Source: CBDAPI01 sp964565865 (lineage in GTDB: Bacteria > Acidobacteriota > UBA6911 > RPQK01 > CBDAPI01). Taken from it: DNA of 10,802 nt. The DNA is taken from NCBI GenBank assembly GCA_964565865.1, contig CAZMGM010000053.1:1-10802 (forward strand), given 5' to 3'. The notes beneath the pieces are model-generated. The model saw only the letters and a list, made by a program, of their open reading frames with translations, had not been told where the DNA came from and did no database searches. Positions 1 through 6,103 of the stretch are shown piece after piece; the stretch's first letter is position 1, and every line of letters starts with the position of its first letter. A program made the translations under genes and the position numbers.

Positions 1-71
1 CTCTCCTATCAGCAGACTATCTCGTCTGAACAATATGATGAGAATGCACACCTAGTGGATGTGACTTCCAG

Positions 72-1091
72 ATGTATGCTTACCCCGACTTTCCCGATCA
101 CATCTATGTTGAGCTGACCAATATCTGCAACGCGCGGTGTACCATCTGCGCAACCCCCGGGATGAAACGTCCACGGCAGATCATGCCCTTTCCCTTGTTT
201 CAACAGATCGTGGATGAGTGCAGCAGCCGCAAGAACACCAAGATTCTGCCCTTTCTTCATGGGGAATCTCTGCTGGTTCCCGGCGTTCTGGACTACTTTC
301 GATACATTCGCAAGGCGGCTCCACTGACCCGTTTGAATTTGACCTCCAACGGCTCCAGGCTGACCGCGGAGATGACGGAACAGATCCTCGAGGAAGACCT
401 AGTCGACAGCCTCATCTTTTCCATCGATGGGGGAAACAAGGAGACCTTTGAGAAGATTCGGCTCAATCTGAGTTACGATGAAGTGCGGAGCAACATACTG
501 CACTTTATTCGCCGGCGCAGCGAACTGGGTAAGAGATTGCCCAGAGTCATGATTGCGATGGTAGCGGTGGAAGAAAATCGACATACCAGGCGCCAGCTGT
601 TAGAAGCCTGGAAAGAGGCTGACGAAGTGCGCTTCTCCGTGTACTTCAACTGGGCCGGGAAACTGGCCAACTTCGAACGGATATCGAACAAGATCAACTA
701 TTGTGAGAGGCTACAGCACTACATAACGATCCTGTCCGATGGGCGGGTTGCCATGTGCTGCTTCGACTCGGAGGCCGAATATACGGTGGGAGACCTCAAC
801 ACTCAGAGCATACATGAGGTCTGGCACTCAGAGGAGTTCAACCGGAGGCGCAGGCAACTCTTTGACCGGGACTTCAATAACCTGACCATCTGTGCCCAGT
901 GCGACTATGTGAATCATCCCGCCTGGGTGACCCCGCTGGCTCGGATGCGCCCGTATCTGGCCAGGAAATTTCCGCAGTTGGTGGGCGCGGCCGAGCGATT
1001 CTACAAGTCGTGGCTGTTGTGCAAGCCGTCGGGACAGCAAGGGATGAGAGGACGCAACGGGCATGCAGCCGATAATGCAGTCAAGAACTGA
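72..1091 (+). CDS. Radical SAM protein with SPASM domain, substrate unknown
   Basis: Seen: a 339-aa protein with the radical-SAM cluster motif CxxxCxxC at C19/C23/C26. A GGEP-like HGESLL lies at 63-68, a TSNG strand end at 91-94 and SIDGG at 117-121. The C-terminal part resembles a SPASM auxiliary-cluster region: C211, then DGRVAMCC (C229/C230), a GDLNTQSIHEVW stretch at 240-251, and CAQC (C274/C277). Known: such enzymes reductively cleave S-adenosylmethionine at a 4Fe-4S cluster and use a second Fe-S site for substrate contact or electron transfer. They modify peptides, sugars or other small molecules in the cytoplasm. Start: this ATG is the first usable start after an in-frame TGA at 39-41; the ribosome site is weak. 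The gene overlaps the next one by 29 nt, so they are probably co-transcribed and translationally coupled. The substrate cannot be inferred, because no precursor peptide or glycosyltransferase is visible nearby. Family call is firm, function open. Confidence 0.9.
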   Translation: MYAYPDFPDHIYVELTNICNARCTICATPGMKRPRQIMPFPLFQQIVDECSSRKNTKILPFLHGESLLVPGVLDYFRYIRKAAPLTRLNLTSNGSRLTAEMTEQILEEDLVDSLIFSIDGGNKETFEKIRLNLSYDEVRSNILHFIRRRSELGKRLPRVMIAMVAVEENRHTRRQLLEAWKEADEVRFSVYFNWAGKLANFERISNKINYCERLQHYITILSDGRVAMCCFDSEAEYTVGDLNTQSIHEVWHSEEFNRRRRQLFDRDFNNLTICAQCDYVNHPAWVTPLARMRPYLARKFPQLVGAAERFYKSWLLCKPSGQQGMRGRNGHAADNAVKN

Positions 1092-2649
1092 GCTTGAATT
1101 CCCGTGGGAGACTCCGCAGAGCGGAGACCGGGGTAAGATTCTGCTGCTCTATCCGGTCACCGGGATGGACCTGGCGGGTGTGAACGTCGGTTTGCCCCTG
1201 GCCTGCCTCTACCTGGGGACAGTCCTGGAAAAAGTGGGCTACCGGGTCCAGATTGTGGACGAGCGCTTGACTAACCGATTCGGCCAGGAAGTGGCCGAGT
1301 CGATTCTCAGGGAACGCCCCGTTCTTGTCGGGGTTTCTTCCATGACCGGGATGCAGATCCGGGGGGGATTGGAGGGCGCCCGGGCGGTGCGTTCCGTCGA
1401 CCCGTCCGTGCCCGTGGTCTGGGGAGGAGTTCATCCCTCTCTATGCCCTGACTCGACACTTAAGAATGAGCTCTGTGACATTGTCGTAGTGGGAGAGGGT
1501 GAGATCACTCTGGTTGAGCTGGCGGACTGTCTTGCGTCGGGTGGAGATATGGCTCAGGTGCACGGGATCGGATTCGAGCGGGAGGGGAAGATCCACTTTA
1601 CCCCGGGCCGTACCATGATTGAAGAACTGGATCGTATTCCACGCCCGGACTACGGTCTGGTCGACATGCAGCACTACTTTACGACGGCTCCGACTACCTT
1701 GGAGCGACAGCTGCAGGTTGTTACCAGTCGGGGCTGTCCCTATGACTGCGAGTTTTGCTACAACCTCAAGTTCAACGAGAGACGTTTTCGCTACCACTCT
1801 GCCGGGCGGACCGTTTCTGACATTGCCCACCTGGTTGGGGAATTTGGCGTTCGAGCCATCTTCGTGGAGGATGACTATTTCTTTGGCAACCCTCGCAGAG
1901 TAGAGGAGATCTGCAACCTGCTCCTCAAGGAGAACCTGGATCTTCTGATCCAGGTTCCCTGTCGGATTGACTATCTGGATCGACAGCAGCCGGAGATGAT
2001 CGACAAACTCTATCGCGCCGGGTTCAAAGAACTGTGGATTGGAATCGAGTCGGGCTCGGAGAAAAGACTCAAGGAGATCATGAAGCGCAATACACTGGAC
2101 CAGGTCAGGGCCGTGAATCAGCTGCTGGCCCGATCTGAAGTCTATGCCAAATTTGGTTTTATGGCTGGCTTTCCAAACGAGGAACGTTGGGAGACACTGG
2201 AGACTGTCGACTTCATGTTCGAACTGGCTGCCCACAATCCTAATGCAGGGCTGGCTCCGGTAGCGATCTATACGCCCTATCCCGGAACGACTCTCTACGA
2301 TAAGGCCAGGTTTGTTTACGGGATGGAGCCCCCCGACTCTTTGGAGGGCTGGAGCCGTTTTCACTTTGCTCACAATAACAATCCCTTTCTGAGTGATCGC
2401 CAGAAGAAGTTCATCAGCAAGGTGAACGTGATGAGCCGCTTCTTCGAGAGGAAGGCCTTTGAACGATTCAGCCAGAACCGTTTCAAGCCCCTGCTCATGT
2501 TTCTCTTCGACCTTTATTACCGATATCTTCGAGTGAGGCTGCACTGGAGGTTCTTCAGTTTGATGCCGGAGATCCCTCTCATTCGCCTTCTAGAAAAGGT
2601 CTACCTGAAGATTGCCCACCGCTCCCAGGTATCCAGAATGGCTTCCTAG
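1063..2649 (+). CDS. B12-binding-domain radical SAM protein
   Basis: Seen: 528 aa. Residues about 24-165 form a cobalamin-binding-type Rossmann domain (KILLLYP, then VWGGVHPS at 119-126 and VVGEGE at 142-147). I see no DxHxxG motif, which many radical-SAM versions of this domain lack. The radical-SAM core follows with SRGCPYDCEFCY, cluster cysteines C225/C229/C232, and GIESGSEKRL at 327-336. A basic, aromatic-rich C-terminal tail covers about 450-528. Known: this architecture (class B radical-SAM methylases, BchE and relatives) methylates unactivated carbons or rearranges substrates, with methylcobalamin as cofactor. Start: GAGAGGA at 1046-1052 lies 10 nt before this ATG; a second in-frame ATG at 1075 is possible. 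It overlaps the preceding SPASM gene, which implies a shared pathway. The basic, aromatic tail might touch membranes or lipids, but that is speculation. No named subfamily could be assigned. Confidence 0.9.
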   Translation: MQPIMQSRTELEFPWETPQSGDRGKILLLYPVTGMDLAGVNVGLPLACLYLGTVLEKVGYRVQIVDERLTNRFGQEVAESILRERPVLVGVSSMTGMQIRGGLEGARAVRSVDPSVPVVWGGVHPSLCPDSTLKNELCDIVVVGEGEITLVELADCLASGGDMAQVHGIGFEREGKIHFTPGRTMIEELDRIPRPDYGLVDMQHYFTTAPTTLERQLQVVTSRGCPYDCEFCYNLKFNERRFRYHSAGRTVSDIAHLVGEFGVRAIFVEDDYFFGNPRRVEEICNLLLKENLDLLIQVPCRIDYLDRQQPEMIDKLYRAGFKELWIGIESGSEKRLKEIMKRNTLDQVRAVNQLLARSEVYAKFGFMAGFPNEERWETLETVDFMFELAAHNPNAGLAPVAIYTPYPGTTLYDKARFVYGMEPPDSLEGWSRFHFAHNNNPFLSDRQKKFISKVNVMSRFFERKAFERFSQNRFKPLLMFLFDLYYRYLRVRLHWRFFSLMPEIPLIRLLEKVYLKIAHRSQVSRMAS

Positions 2650-2676
2650 TTCTCGGCGTTCGCTGGGGCTCGCACT

Positions 2677-2725
2677 GTTCCAAGTTCCGCGTTCCCCATT
2701 CCGAGTCAACAGTCAATGGTCAACG
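2677..2725. repeat. Degenerate heptamer tandem array, 7 units
   Basis: Read in steps of seven, the sequence is GTTCCAA, GTTCCGC, GTTCCCC, ATTCCGA, GTCAACA, GTCAATG, GTCAACG. The first four units share TTCC and the last three share GTCAA, so two related heptamer types abut in one phase. The array lies 27 nt after the stop of the B12 radical-SAM gene and about 105 nt before rpiA. Known: short tandem repeats with 7-bp period (STRR type) sit in intergenic DNA of cyanobacteria and some other phyla. Their function is not settled. Confidence 0.7.
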
Positions 2726-2830
2726 ACAGCAAGGTATGCTGTAAGAACACCTTTCAACGGCGAGCCTGCGCTGTGTCGTTCTTCGTTGCTGGAATGTGGA
2801 AACTGGAATCGGATAGCATACGGTATTCAA

Positions 2831-3550
2831 ATGGCAGAGATGGAATCCGATCAGCTTCATTTGATGAAACGGGCTGTGGGCAGGGAGGCCGCGTCCTACG
2901 TTCAATCGGGGACCGTTATCGGACTGGGTAGCGGTTCCACCGCCCTCCAGGCCATCGTCACCGTTGGGCGGCGTCTTGCGACGGGCGATCTTCGCGATGT
3001 CCACGGAGTTGCCACCTCATACCAGACCGCAGCTGATGCACAGGAAGCCGGAATCCCGCTTCTTGACATCTATCAGATCCGGGAGATCGACCTCACAATT
3101 GATGGAGCCGATGAAGTCTCACCGGGGAGGTGTCTGATCAAGGGAGGCGGGGCCGCCCACGTAGTGGAGAAGATAGTGGCTGCCCTTGCGGACAGGTTTA
3201 TTGCTATCGTTGATGTGACGAAAACCAGTAAAAAGACCGGCTCCCTTGCTCCGGTTCCGGTTGCCGTTCTCCCACAGGCCTACACGTTGGTCTCGAAACA
3301 GCTGGGAGGGCTGGGGGGGCGGTCTGAGGTCCGCATGGCGAACAGAAAACTAGGGCCCGTGATAACGGATAACGGCGATATGGTCATTGACGTCTGGTTT
3401 GATGACATAGCGGACCCCGCACAGCTCGAGAGACAAATCAATCTGATTCCTGGAGTCGTCGACAACGGACTGTTTGTCGATATGGCCGATCTTGTTCTGG
3501 TTGGAGACCTTAAGAACGGAGAGCCGGTGGTCTACGAGTACGAGAACTGA
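2831..3550 (+). CDS. rpiA: Ribose-5-phosphate isomerase A
   Basis: It interconverts ribose 5-phosphate and ribulose 5-phosphate in the non-oxidative pentose phosphate pathway, in the cytoplasm. Seen in the 239-aa product: phosphate-binding GLGSGST at 31-37, DGADEV at 91-96, KGGGAAHVVEK at 104-114, VDVTK ending at K131, and PGVVDNGLF at 207-215. These supply D91, D94, K104, the catalytic base E113 and K131, the counterparts of E. coli D81, D84, K94, E103 and K121. Length is slightly above the usual 220-230 aa. The frame stays open back to 2612, but only sequence from about 2831 aligns with the family N-terminus. ATG 2831 and ATG 2840 are both possible, and neither has a clear Shine-Dalgarno site. 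It follows the radical-SAM pair after 181 bp that includes the heptamer array, so it is probably transcribed separately. Confidence 0.95.
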   Translation: MAEMESDQLHLMKRAVGREAASYVQSGTVIGLGSGSTALQAIVTVGRRLATGDLRDVHGVATSYQTAADAQEAGIPLLDIYQIREIDLTIDGADEVSPGRCLIKGGGAAHVVEKIVAALADRFIAIVDVTKTSKKTGSLAPVPVAVLPQAYTLVSKQLGGLGGRSEVRMANRKLGPVITDNGDMVIDVWFDDIADPAQLERQINLIPGVVDNGLFVDMADLVLVGDLKNGEPVVYEYEN

Positions 3551-3565
3551 TTGCCTGGGCTCCTG

Positions 3566-3832
3566 TCAGTCCGGGAGACTGCCTCTGTGGGCTTCCAGGT
3601 CTCCTGAGCCCTGAGGCTGGTTGATGGCAAAGATCAACTCGCGAAGCCGGCTGAAGAATTTCTGGTTGAAGGCGAAGACCAGCCGAGGGGGATTTTCGAT
3701 CTAGGGTTCATCCCGCTCTTCCGGAAAAGGAGAACACCTCTCAATTGAACCCTCCACCACGATGTCTCCAAAGTCCAGGTTGAGATGTTCAATAAATGCC
3801 CGATCTGCTCTCTCTGGGCAGGGACTCTGACG
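3566..3832 (-). pseudogene. Decayed minus-strand reading frame, unknown family
   Basis: Reading the minus strand, one frame is open from the codon after a TAA (3833-3835) to a TGA at 3566-3568 and is interrupted once, by TAG at 3701-3703. Both halves look protein-like: the first includes FIEHLNLDFGDIVVEGS and the second ENPPRLVFAFNQKFFSRLRE. There is no ATG at the head of the frame. Protein-like sequence may continue upstream in another frame (including ERCPDYSYNVRVPAQRE), which would imply a frameshift near 3800. I infer the remnant of a lost gene. I do not recognise the family, and chance openness of about 90 codons cannot be excluded. Confidence 0.3.
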
Positions 3833-4035
3833 TTATAGCTGTAGTCGGGGCATCGCTCTTTACCTTTTTTGGATACAAGAGGGGCTGTTCACTTGCTCGT
3901 TACACCTTCCTACTTTGCCTAAGGTTGACTCAACAATTAAAGGACATACGGGAGCATTGTGAGCCGCCGCTAATTTGCGGATGGATCTGGAAAGGACTTA
4001 CGTTGAGTCCAGCAGCTCACCACGGCCTGCTGGGG

Positions 4036-4043
4036 TATACAAT
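4036..4043 (+). promoter_or_regulatory. Possible -10 box of a leaderless promoter for the GTPase
   Basis: TATACAAT contains TACAAT (4038-4043), which matches the sigma-70 -10 consensus at five of six positions. It ends 7 nt before the GTG at 4051, the spacing expected if transcription starts at or next to the start codon. No Shine-Dalgarno sequence precedes the GTG. The -35 position (about 4014-4020) does not match consensus, so the call rests on the -10 box and the spacing. Confidence 0.4.
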
Positions 4044-4050
4044 ACGGATC

Positions 4051-5010
4051 GTGCCGGCTAACCTGACACCACAGTACAGGGAAGCAGAGCAACTCCTGCG
4101 CCAGGCCAGGAGTGCACAGGACAAGGCCGCCGCCCTGGAGGAGATGCTCAGAGTCATTCCCAAACACAAGGGTACGGAGAAGCTGCAGGCAGATCTGAAA
4201 AAACGCCTCTCCAAGTTGACGAAGAAGGCAACCGCTGCCAGCCCTCGAAGCGGTTATCGCCCCTTCCATCAGATCGACCGCGAAGGAACCGGCAGAGTCG
4301 TCGTGTGCGGTCCTCCGAACTCTGGAAAGTCGGAACTCGTGGATCGCCTGACGACAGCGCGGCCTGAGGTAGCCGACTATGGCTTCACGACACGACGGCC
4401 CCTGTCCGGAATGATGGAGTTCGAAGATATCCAGGTCCAGTTGATCGACACCCCGCCTCTGGATCCGGTAACCCTGGAGAGCTGGATGCTCCAGTTGATC
4501 AAGCAGTCCGACGTAGTTCTGCTGGTGTTCGATGTCAACGATCTGGAACTGCTGGAGCAGACGGATTTCATCCTCAGCCTCTTCTCAGACAAGGGCGTGC
4601 TTTCAGCCGGCGGCCCCAGACTGGTGGTTTTGACCAGCAAGATGGACGTTCCGGGAGCTGATGAGAGTCTGGAGGTCTGGGAGGACCTGTTTTCAGAACA
4701 GATCCACCACCAGCCTTTCACTAGCCGGAATCCAGCCGTGGTGGAAAAATTGCGGAGGAAGCTGTTTCGATGTCTGGATGTAGTCAGGTTCTACACCAAG
4801 CGCCCCGGCCATTCTGTAGAGCCCGGTTCCGAGCCCTTCCTGCTTAAGAAGGGAGCCACCGTGATCGAGGCAGCCGGATGTGTACACAAGGATTTTGCCC
4901 GTAACTTCCGATTTGCCCGGATCTGGAGGTCGCAGAACCGGGAAGGGCAGATGATCGATCAACATGAGGAAGTGAAGGACGGAGATCTGCTGGAGATTCA
5001 TACTTTTTAG
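4051..5010 (+). CDS. TGS-domain GTPase of the DRG/Obg-like group
   Basis: Seen in the 319-aa product: a charged, helical N-terminus of about 70 residues with EEMLRVIPKHKGTEKL at 30-45, then a GTPase domain with P-loop GPPNSGKS at 87-94. Switch II reads DTPP (133-136) where most GTPases have DxxG, and the base-recognition motif is TSKMD (195-199) instead of NKxD. A C-terminal TGS domain covers about 247-319 (FYTKRPGHSVEPG, KKGATVIEAA, DGDLLEIHTF). Known: TGS-bearing Obg/DRG relatives bind guanine nucleotides and ribosomes or RNA, so a role in translation or ribosome function is likely but unproven here. Start: the frame runs back to 3796, but family-like sequence begins at this GTG (VPANLTPQYREAE), which directly follows a -10-like box. 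It stands alone between rpiA and a small membrane-protein gene. Confidence 0.85.
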   Translation: MPANLTPQYREAEQLLRQARSAQDKAAALEEMLRVIPKHKGTEKLQADLKKRLSKLTKKATAASPRSGYRPFHQIDREGTGRVVVCGPPNSGKSELVDRLTTARPEVADYGFTTRRPLSGMMEFEDIQVQLIDTPPLDPVTLESWMLQLIKQSDVVLLVFDVNDLELLEQTDFILSLFSDKGVLSAGGPRLVVLTSKMDVPGADESLEVWEDLFSEQIHHQPFTSRNPAVVEKLRRKLFRCLDVVRFYTKRPGHSVEPGSEPFLLKKGATVIEAAGCVHKDFARNFRFARIWRSQNREGQMIDQHEEVKDGDLLEIHTF

Positions 5011-5052
5011 AGCTCGGCTCCGGGTTCCAGAAGGGAAAGAACATAACGGTGA

Positions 5053-5086
5053 GGCGTAAGACCATCGTTAACGGCCGGCTTACGCC
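5053..5086. repeat. 8-bp inverted repeat with 18-nt spacer
   Basis: GGCGTAAG (5053-5060) is matched perfectly by CTTACGCC (5079-5086). The site lies 43 nt after the GTPase stop and 52 nt before the small membrane-protein ORF. No T-tract follows, so it is not a standard terminator. An operator is possible; chance is also plausible at this length. Confidence 0.3.
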
Positions 5087-5137
5087 ACGCCGACCCGTTT
5101 TCGGCTCCCAACCTCGGAATCTGGACCAGGAATTAGA

Positions 5138-5308
5138 ATGCTGTACTTTACAACCAGGACTCCAGAGATTCTTCTGTGGCTGGGTGTGGTCATCCTGGCG
5201 GTCGCAATCGTTTTCTATACACTGGCGGGATCGACCGAACCGCGAGCAGTGCTGGGCTCGGACCCCGGCTGGCGCGTCACGCCCACAGGAGTCGCCCCTA
5301 CCCGCTAG
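5138..5308 (+). CDS. Small single-span membrane protein, 56 aa
   Basis: Seen: ATG at 5138 with AGGA at 5128-5131 (6-nt spacing) opens a 56-codon frame ending in TAG. The product has about ten polar N-terminal residues, one strongly hydrophobic stretch at about 11-30 (ILLWLGVVILAVAIVFYTLA), then about 26 hydrophilic residues rich in Pro, Gly and Thr. This is typical of a small inner-membrane protein with one transmembrane helix. A longer + frame from GTG 5049 overlaps this stretch, but its translation looks random. I do not recognise a family. It lies between the GTPase and the convergent thyA-folA operon, and the 127-nt gap after the GTPase leaves co-transcription open. A heptamer-like repeat begins at its stop codon. 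Confidence 0.5.
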   Translation: MLYFTTRTPEILLWLGVVILAVAIVFYTLAGSTEPRAVLGSDPGWRVTPTGVAPTR

Positions 5309-5340
5309 TTCCAGTTCACTGATCGTTGATCACTGTATTC
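5306..5340. repeat. Second heptamer-phased repeat, weaker
   Basis: In steps of seven the sequence is TAGTTCC, AGTTCAC, TGATCGT, TGATCAC, TGTATTC. The first two units share AGTTC in shifted positions, units three and four share TGATC, and all keep a 7-bp step. It begins on the stop codon of the small membrane-protein ORF and overlaps the end of a minus-strand micro-ORF. The similarity in style to the array at 2677-2725 is the main reason to list it. Confidence 0.35.
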
Positions 5341-5444
5341 TCAGCGTACGCCAGCAGCAGTTCGACGGTCAGCTGGTCAAGCTCTTCGTATGCCAGCCGC
5401 CGTGGGTCCCGCTCGAGCAGAACTACGGAGGCTCCGTCCCTCAC
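5316..5444 (-). CDS. Possible 42-aa minus-strand micro-ORF
   Basis: A minus-strand frame from GTG (5442-5444) to TGA (5316-5318) encodes 42 residues, including LLERDPRRLAYEELDQLTVE and then LLLAYAENTVINDQ. The composition is acidic and helical and looks like real protein. The GTG begins just past the folA terminator in the same direction, and AGGAA abuts it with no spacer, so initiation is doubtful. An in-frame TGA at 5451-5453 precludes a longer form. It is either a very small gene, the tail of a decayed one, or chance. No family recognised. Confidence 0.25.
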   Translation of the reverse strand: MRDGASVVLLERDPRRLAYEELDQLTVELLLAYAENTVINDQ

Positions 5445-5457
5445 TTCCTGTCATAAA

Positions 5458-5482
5458 AGGGGTCGGGATTGCCCCAACCCCT
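5458..5482 (-). terminator. Rho-independent terminator of the thyA-folA operon
   Basis: On the minus strand AGGGGT (5482-5477) pairs with ACCCCT (5463-5458). Three inner G:C pairs (5474-5472 with 5467-5465) extend the stem past a small internal mismatch, around a four-base loop. The 3' end runs into TTTT on the minus strand (5458-5455). It sits 105 nt after the folA stop. On the + strand the stem is not followed by a close T-run, so it acts mainly on minus-strand transcripts. Confidence 0.7.
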
Positions 5483-5587
5483 CCTACTTCGGGCGTCTTT
5501 TCACCGATAGCTCAATTGCGCTATCTCGAAAGACTCCCGGTATTCCTGCGTCGCGCCGCTCTCCGGCAACGAAAATCCATCCCGAAT

Positions 5588-6100
5588 TCACGACGTGGAC
5601 TTCTCGGACAGCACACCGATCACCCGATCCAACACTTCAAAAGTGGACGCGTACTCGTTCTTTGTGTCAGCGGGGTGCCGCTCTGTGCTTCTGACTTCCC
5701 ACAGGTTGGCGTCGATATCCGGAAAGAATGCATCGCCCTCGATGGTGGCATGGACGGTGGTCAGGTAGATGCGGTCCACATGAGGAAGAGCCTGTTGGAA
5801 GAGGGCGGAGCCTCCTCCAATGAAAGGCTGTTCATCTTCTGAAGCCAATGCCAGGGCCTGCGCAAGGGAGTCTGCTGTCTTGACACCGGCGGGACGGTAG
5901 TCCACTTTCCGGGTGAGCACAACCATGAATCGACCAGGCAATGGCCGACCAATTGATTCAAACGTCCGACGTCCCACAATCAGATGATGTCCCATCGTCA
6001 GTTGCCGGAAGCGCCTGAGATCTGAGGAAAGGCTCCAGGGCAGCTGGTTATTCTGCCCGATCACACCATTCTCAGAAACGGCCGCGATCAGTGAGACCAT
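5588..6100 (-). CDS. folA: Dihydrofolate reductase
   Basis: It reduces dihydrofolate to tetrahydrofolate with NADPH in the cytoplasm, regenerating the cofactor that ThyA consumes. Seen: a 170-aa, full-length chromosomal-type enzyme. VIGQNNQLPW lies at 13-22, and the catalytic acid is D27 in SSDLRRF, the same number as in E. coli. VGRRTFESIGRPLPGR (42-57) and IGGGSALF (94-101) bind NADPH. The family motif GDAFFP lies at 122-127. The ATG follows the thyA stop by 3 nt and has no strong Shine-Dalgarno site of its own, so translational coupling to thyA is likely. Transcription should end at the hairpin 5458-5482. Nothing suggests a mobile trimethoprim-resistance type. Confidence 0.97.
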   Translation of the reverse strand: MVSLIAAVSENGVIGQNNQLPWSLSSDLRRFRQLTMGHHLIVGRRTFESIGRPLPGRFMVVLTRKVDYRPAGVKTADSLAQALALASEDEQPFIGGGSALFQQALPHVDRIYLTTVHATIEGDAFFPDIDANLWEVRSTERHPADTKNEYASTFEVLDRVIGVLSEKSTS

Positions 6101-6103
6101 TGA

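Larger units (their letters stand above)
3551..4050. other. 500-bp gap without an intact gene
   Basis: No convincing intact gene lies between rpiA and the GTPase. A + strand frame is open from an ATG at 3796 into the GTPase, but the first 85 codons do not resemble the family and this frame looks fortuitous. On the minus strand, 3832-3566 holds a protein-like frame broken by an amber codon (entered separately). The part around 3841-4000 looks more AT-rich than its surroundings. The last bases contain the TATACAAT box of the GTPase. Confidence 0.6.

Noticed and set aside
1..117. Frame open from the left edge to TGA 115-117 as the tail of an upstream gene
   Set aside because: Another frame ending at 53-55 is equally possible, and neither short tail is recognisable, so no feature was called.
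1441..2544. 367-codon minus-strand open frame
   Set aside because: It is fully antisense to the B12 radical-SAM gene, whose motifs are unmistakable; the translation shows no recognisable domain and is a codon-bias shadow.
3830..4010. Minus-strand stretch LIVESTLGKVGRCNEQ, reminiscent of type I restriction specificity subunits
   Set aside because: Short, bounded by stops, no second conserved motif, no hsdM or hsdR nearby.
3796..4050. 85-codon N-terminal extension of the GTPase frame
   Set aside because: Composition is unlike the family, there is no ribosome site at 3796, and family-like sequence starts at GTG 4051.
5049..5456. 135-codon + frame starting at GTG 5049
   Set aside because: Translation is rich in Trp, Cys and Ser without pattern; the overlapping 56-aa membrane frame and the terminator inside its 3' end explain the region better.
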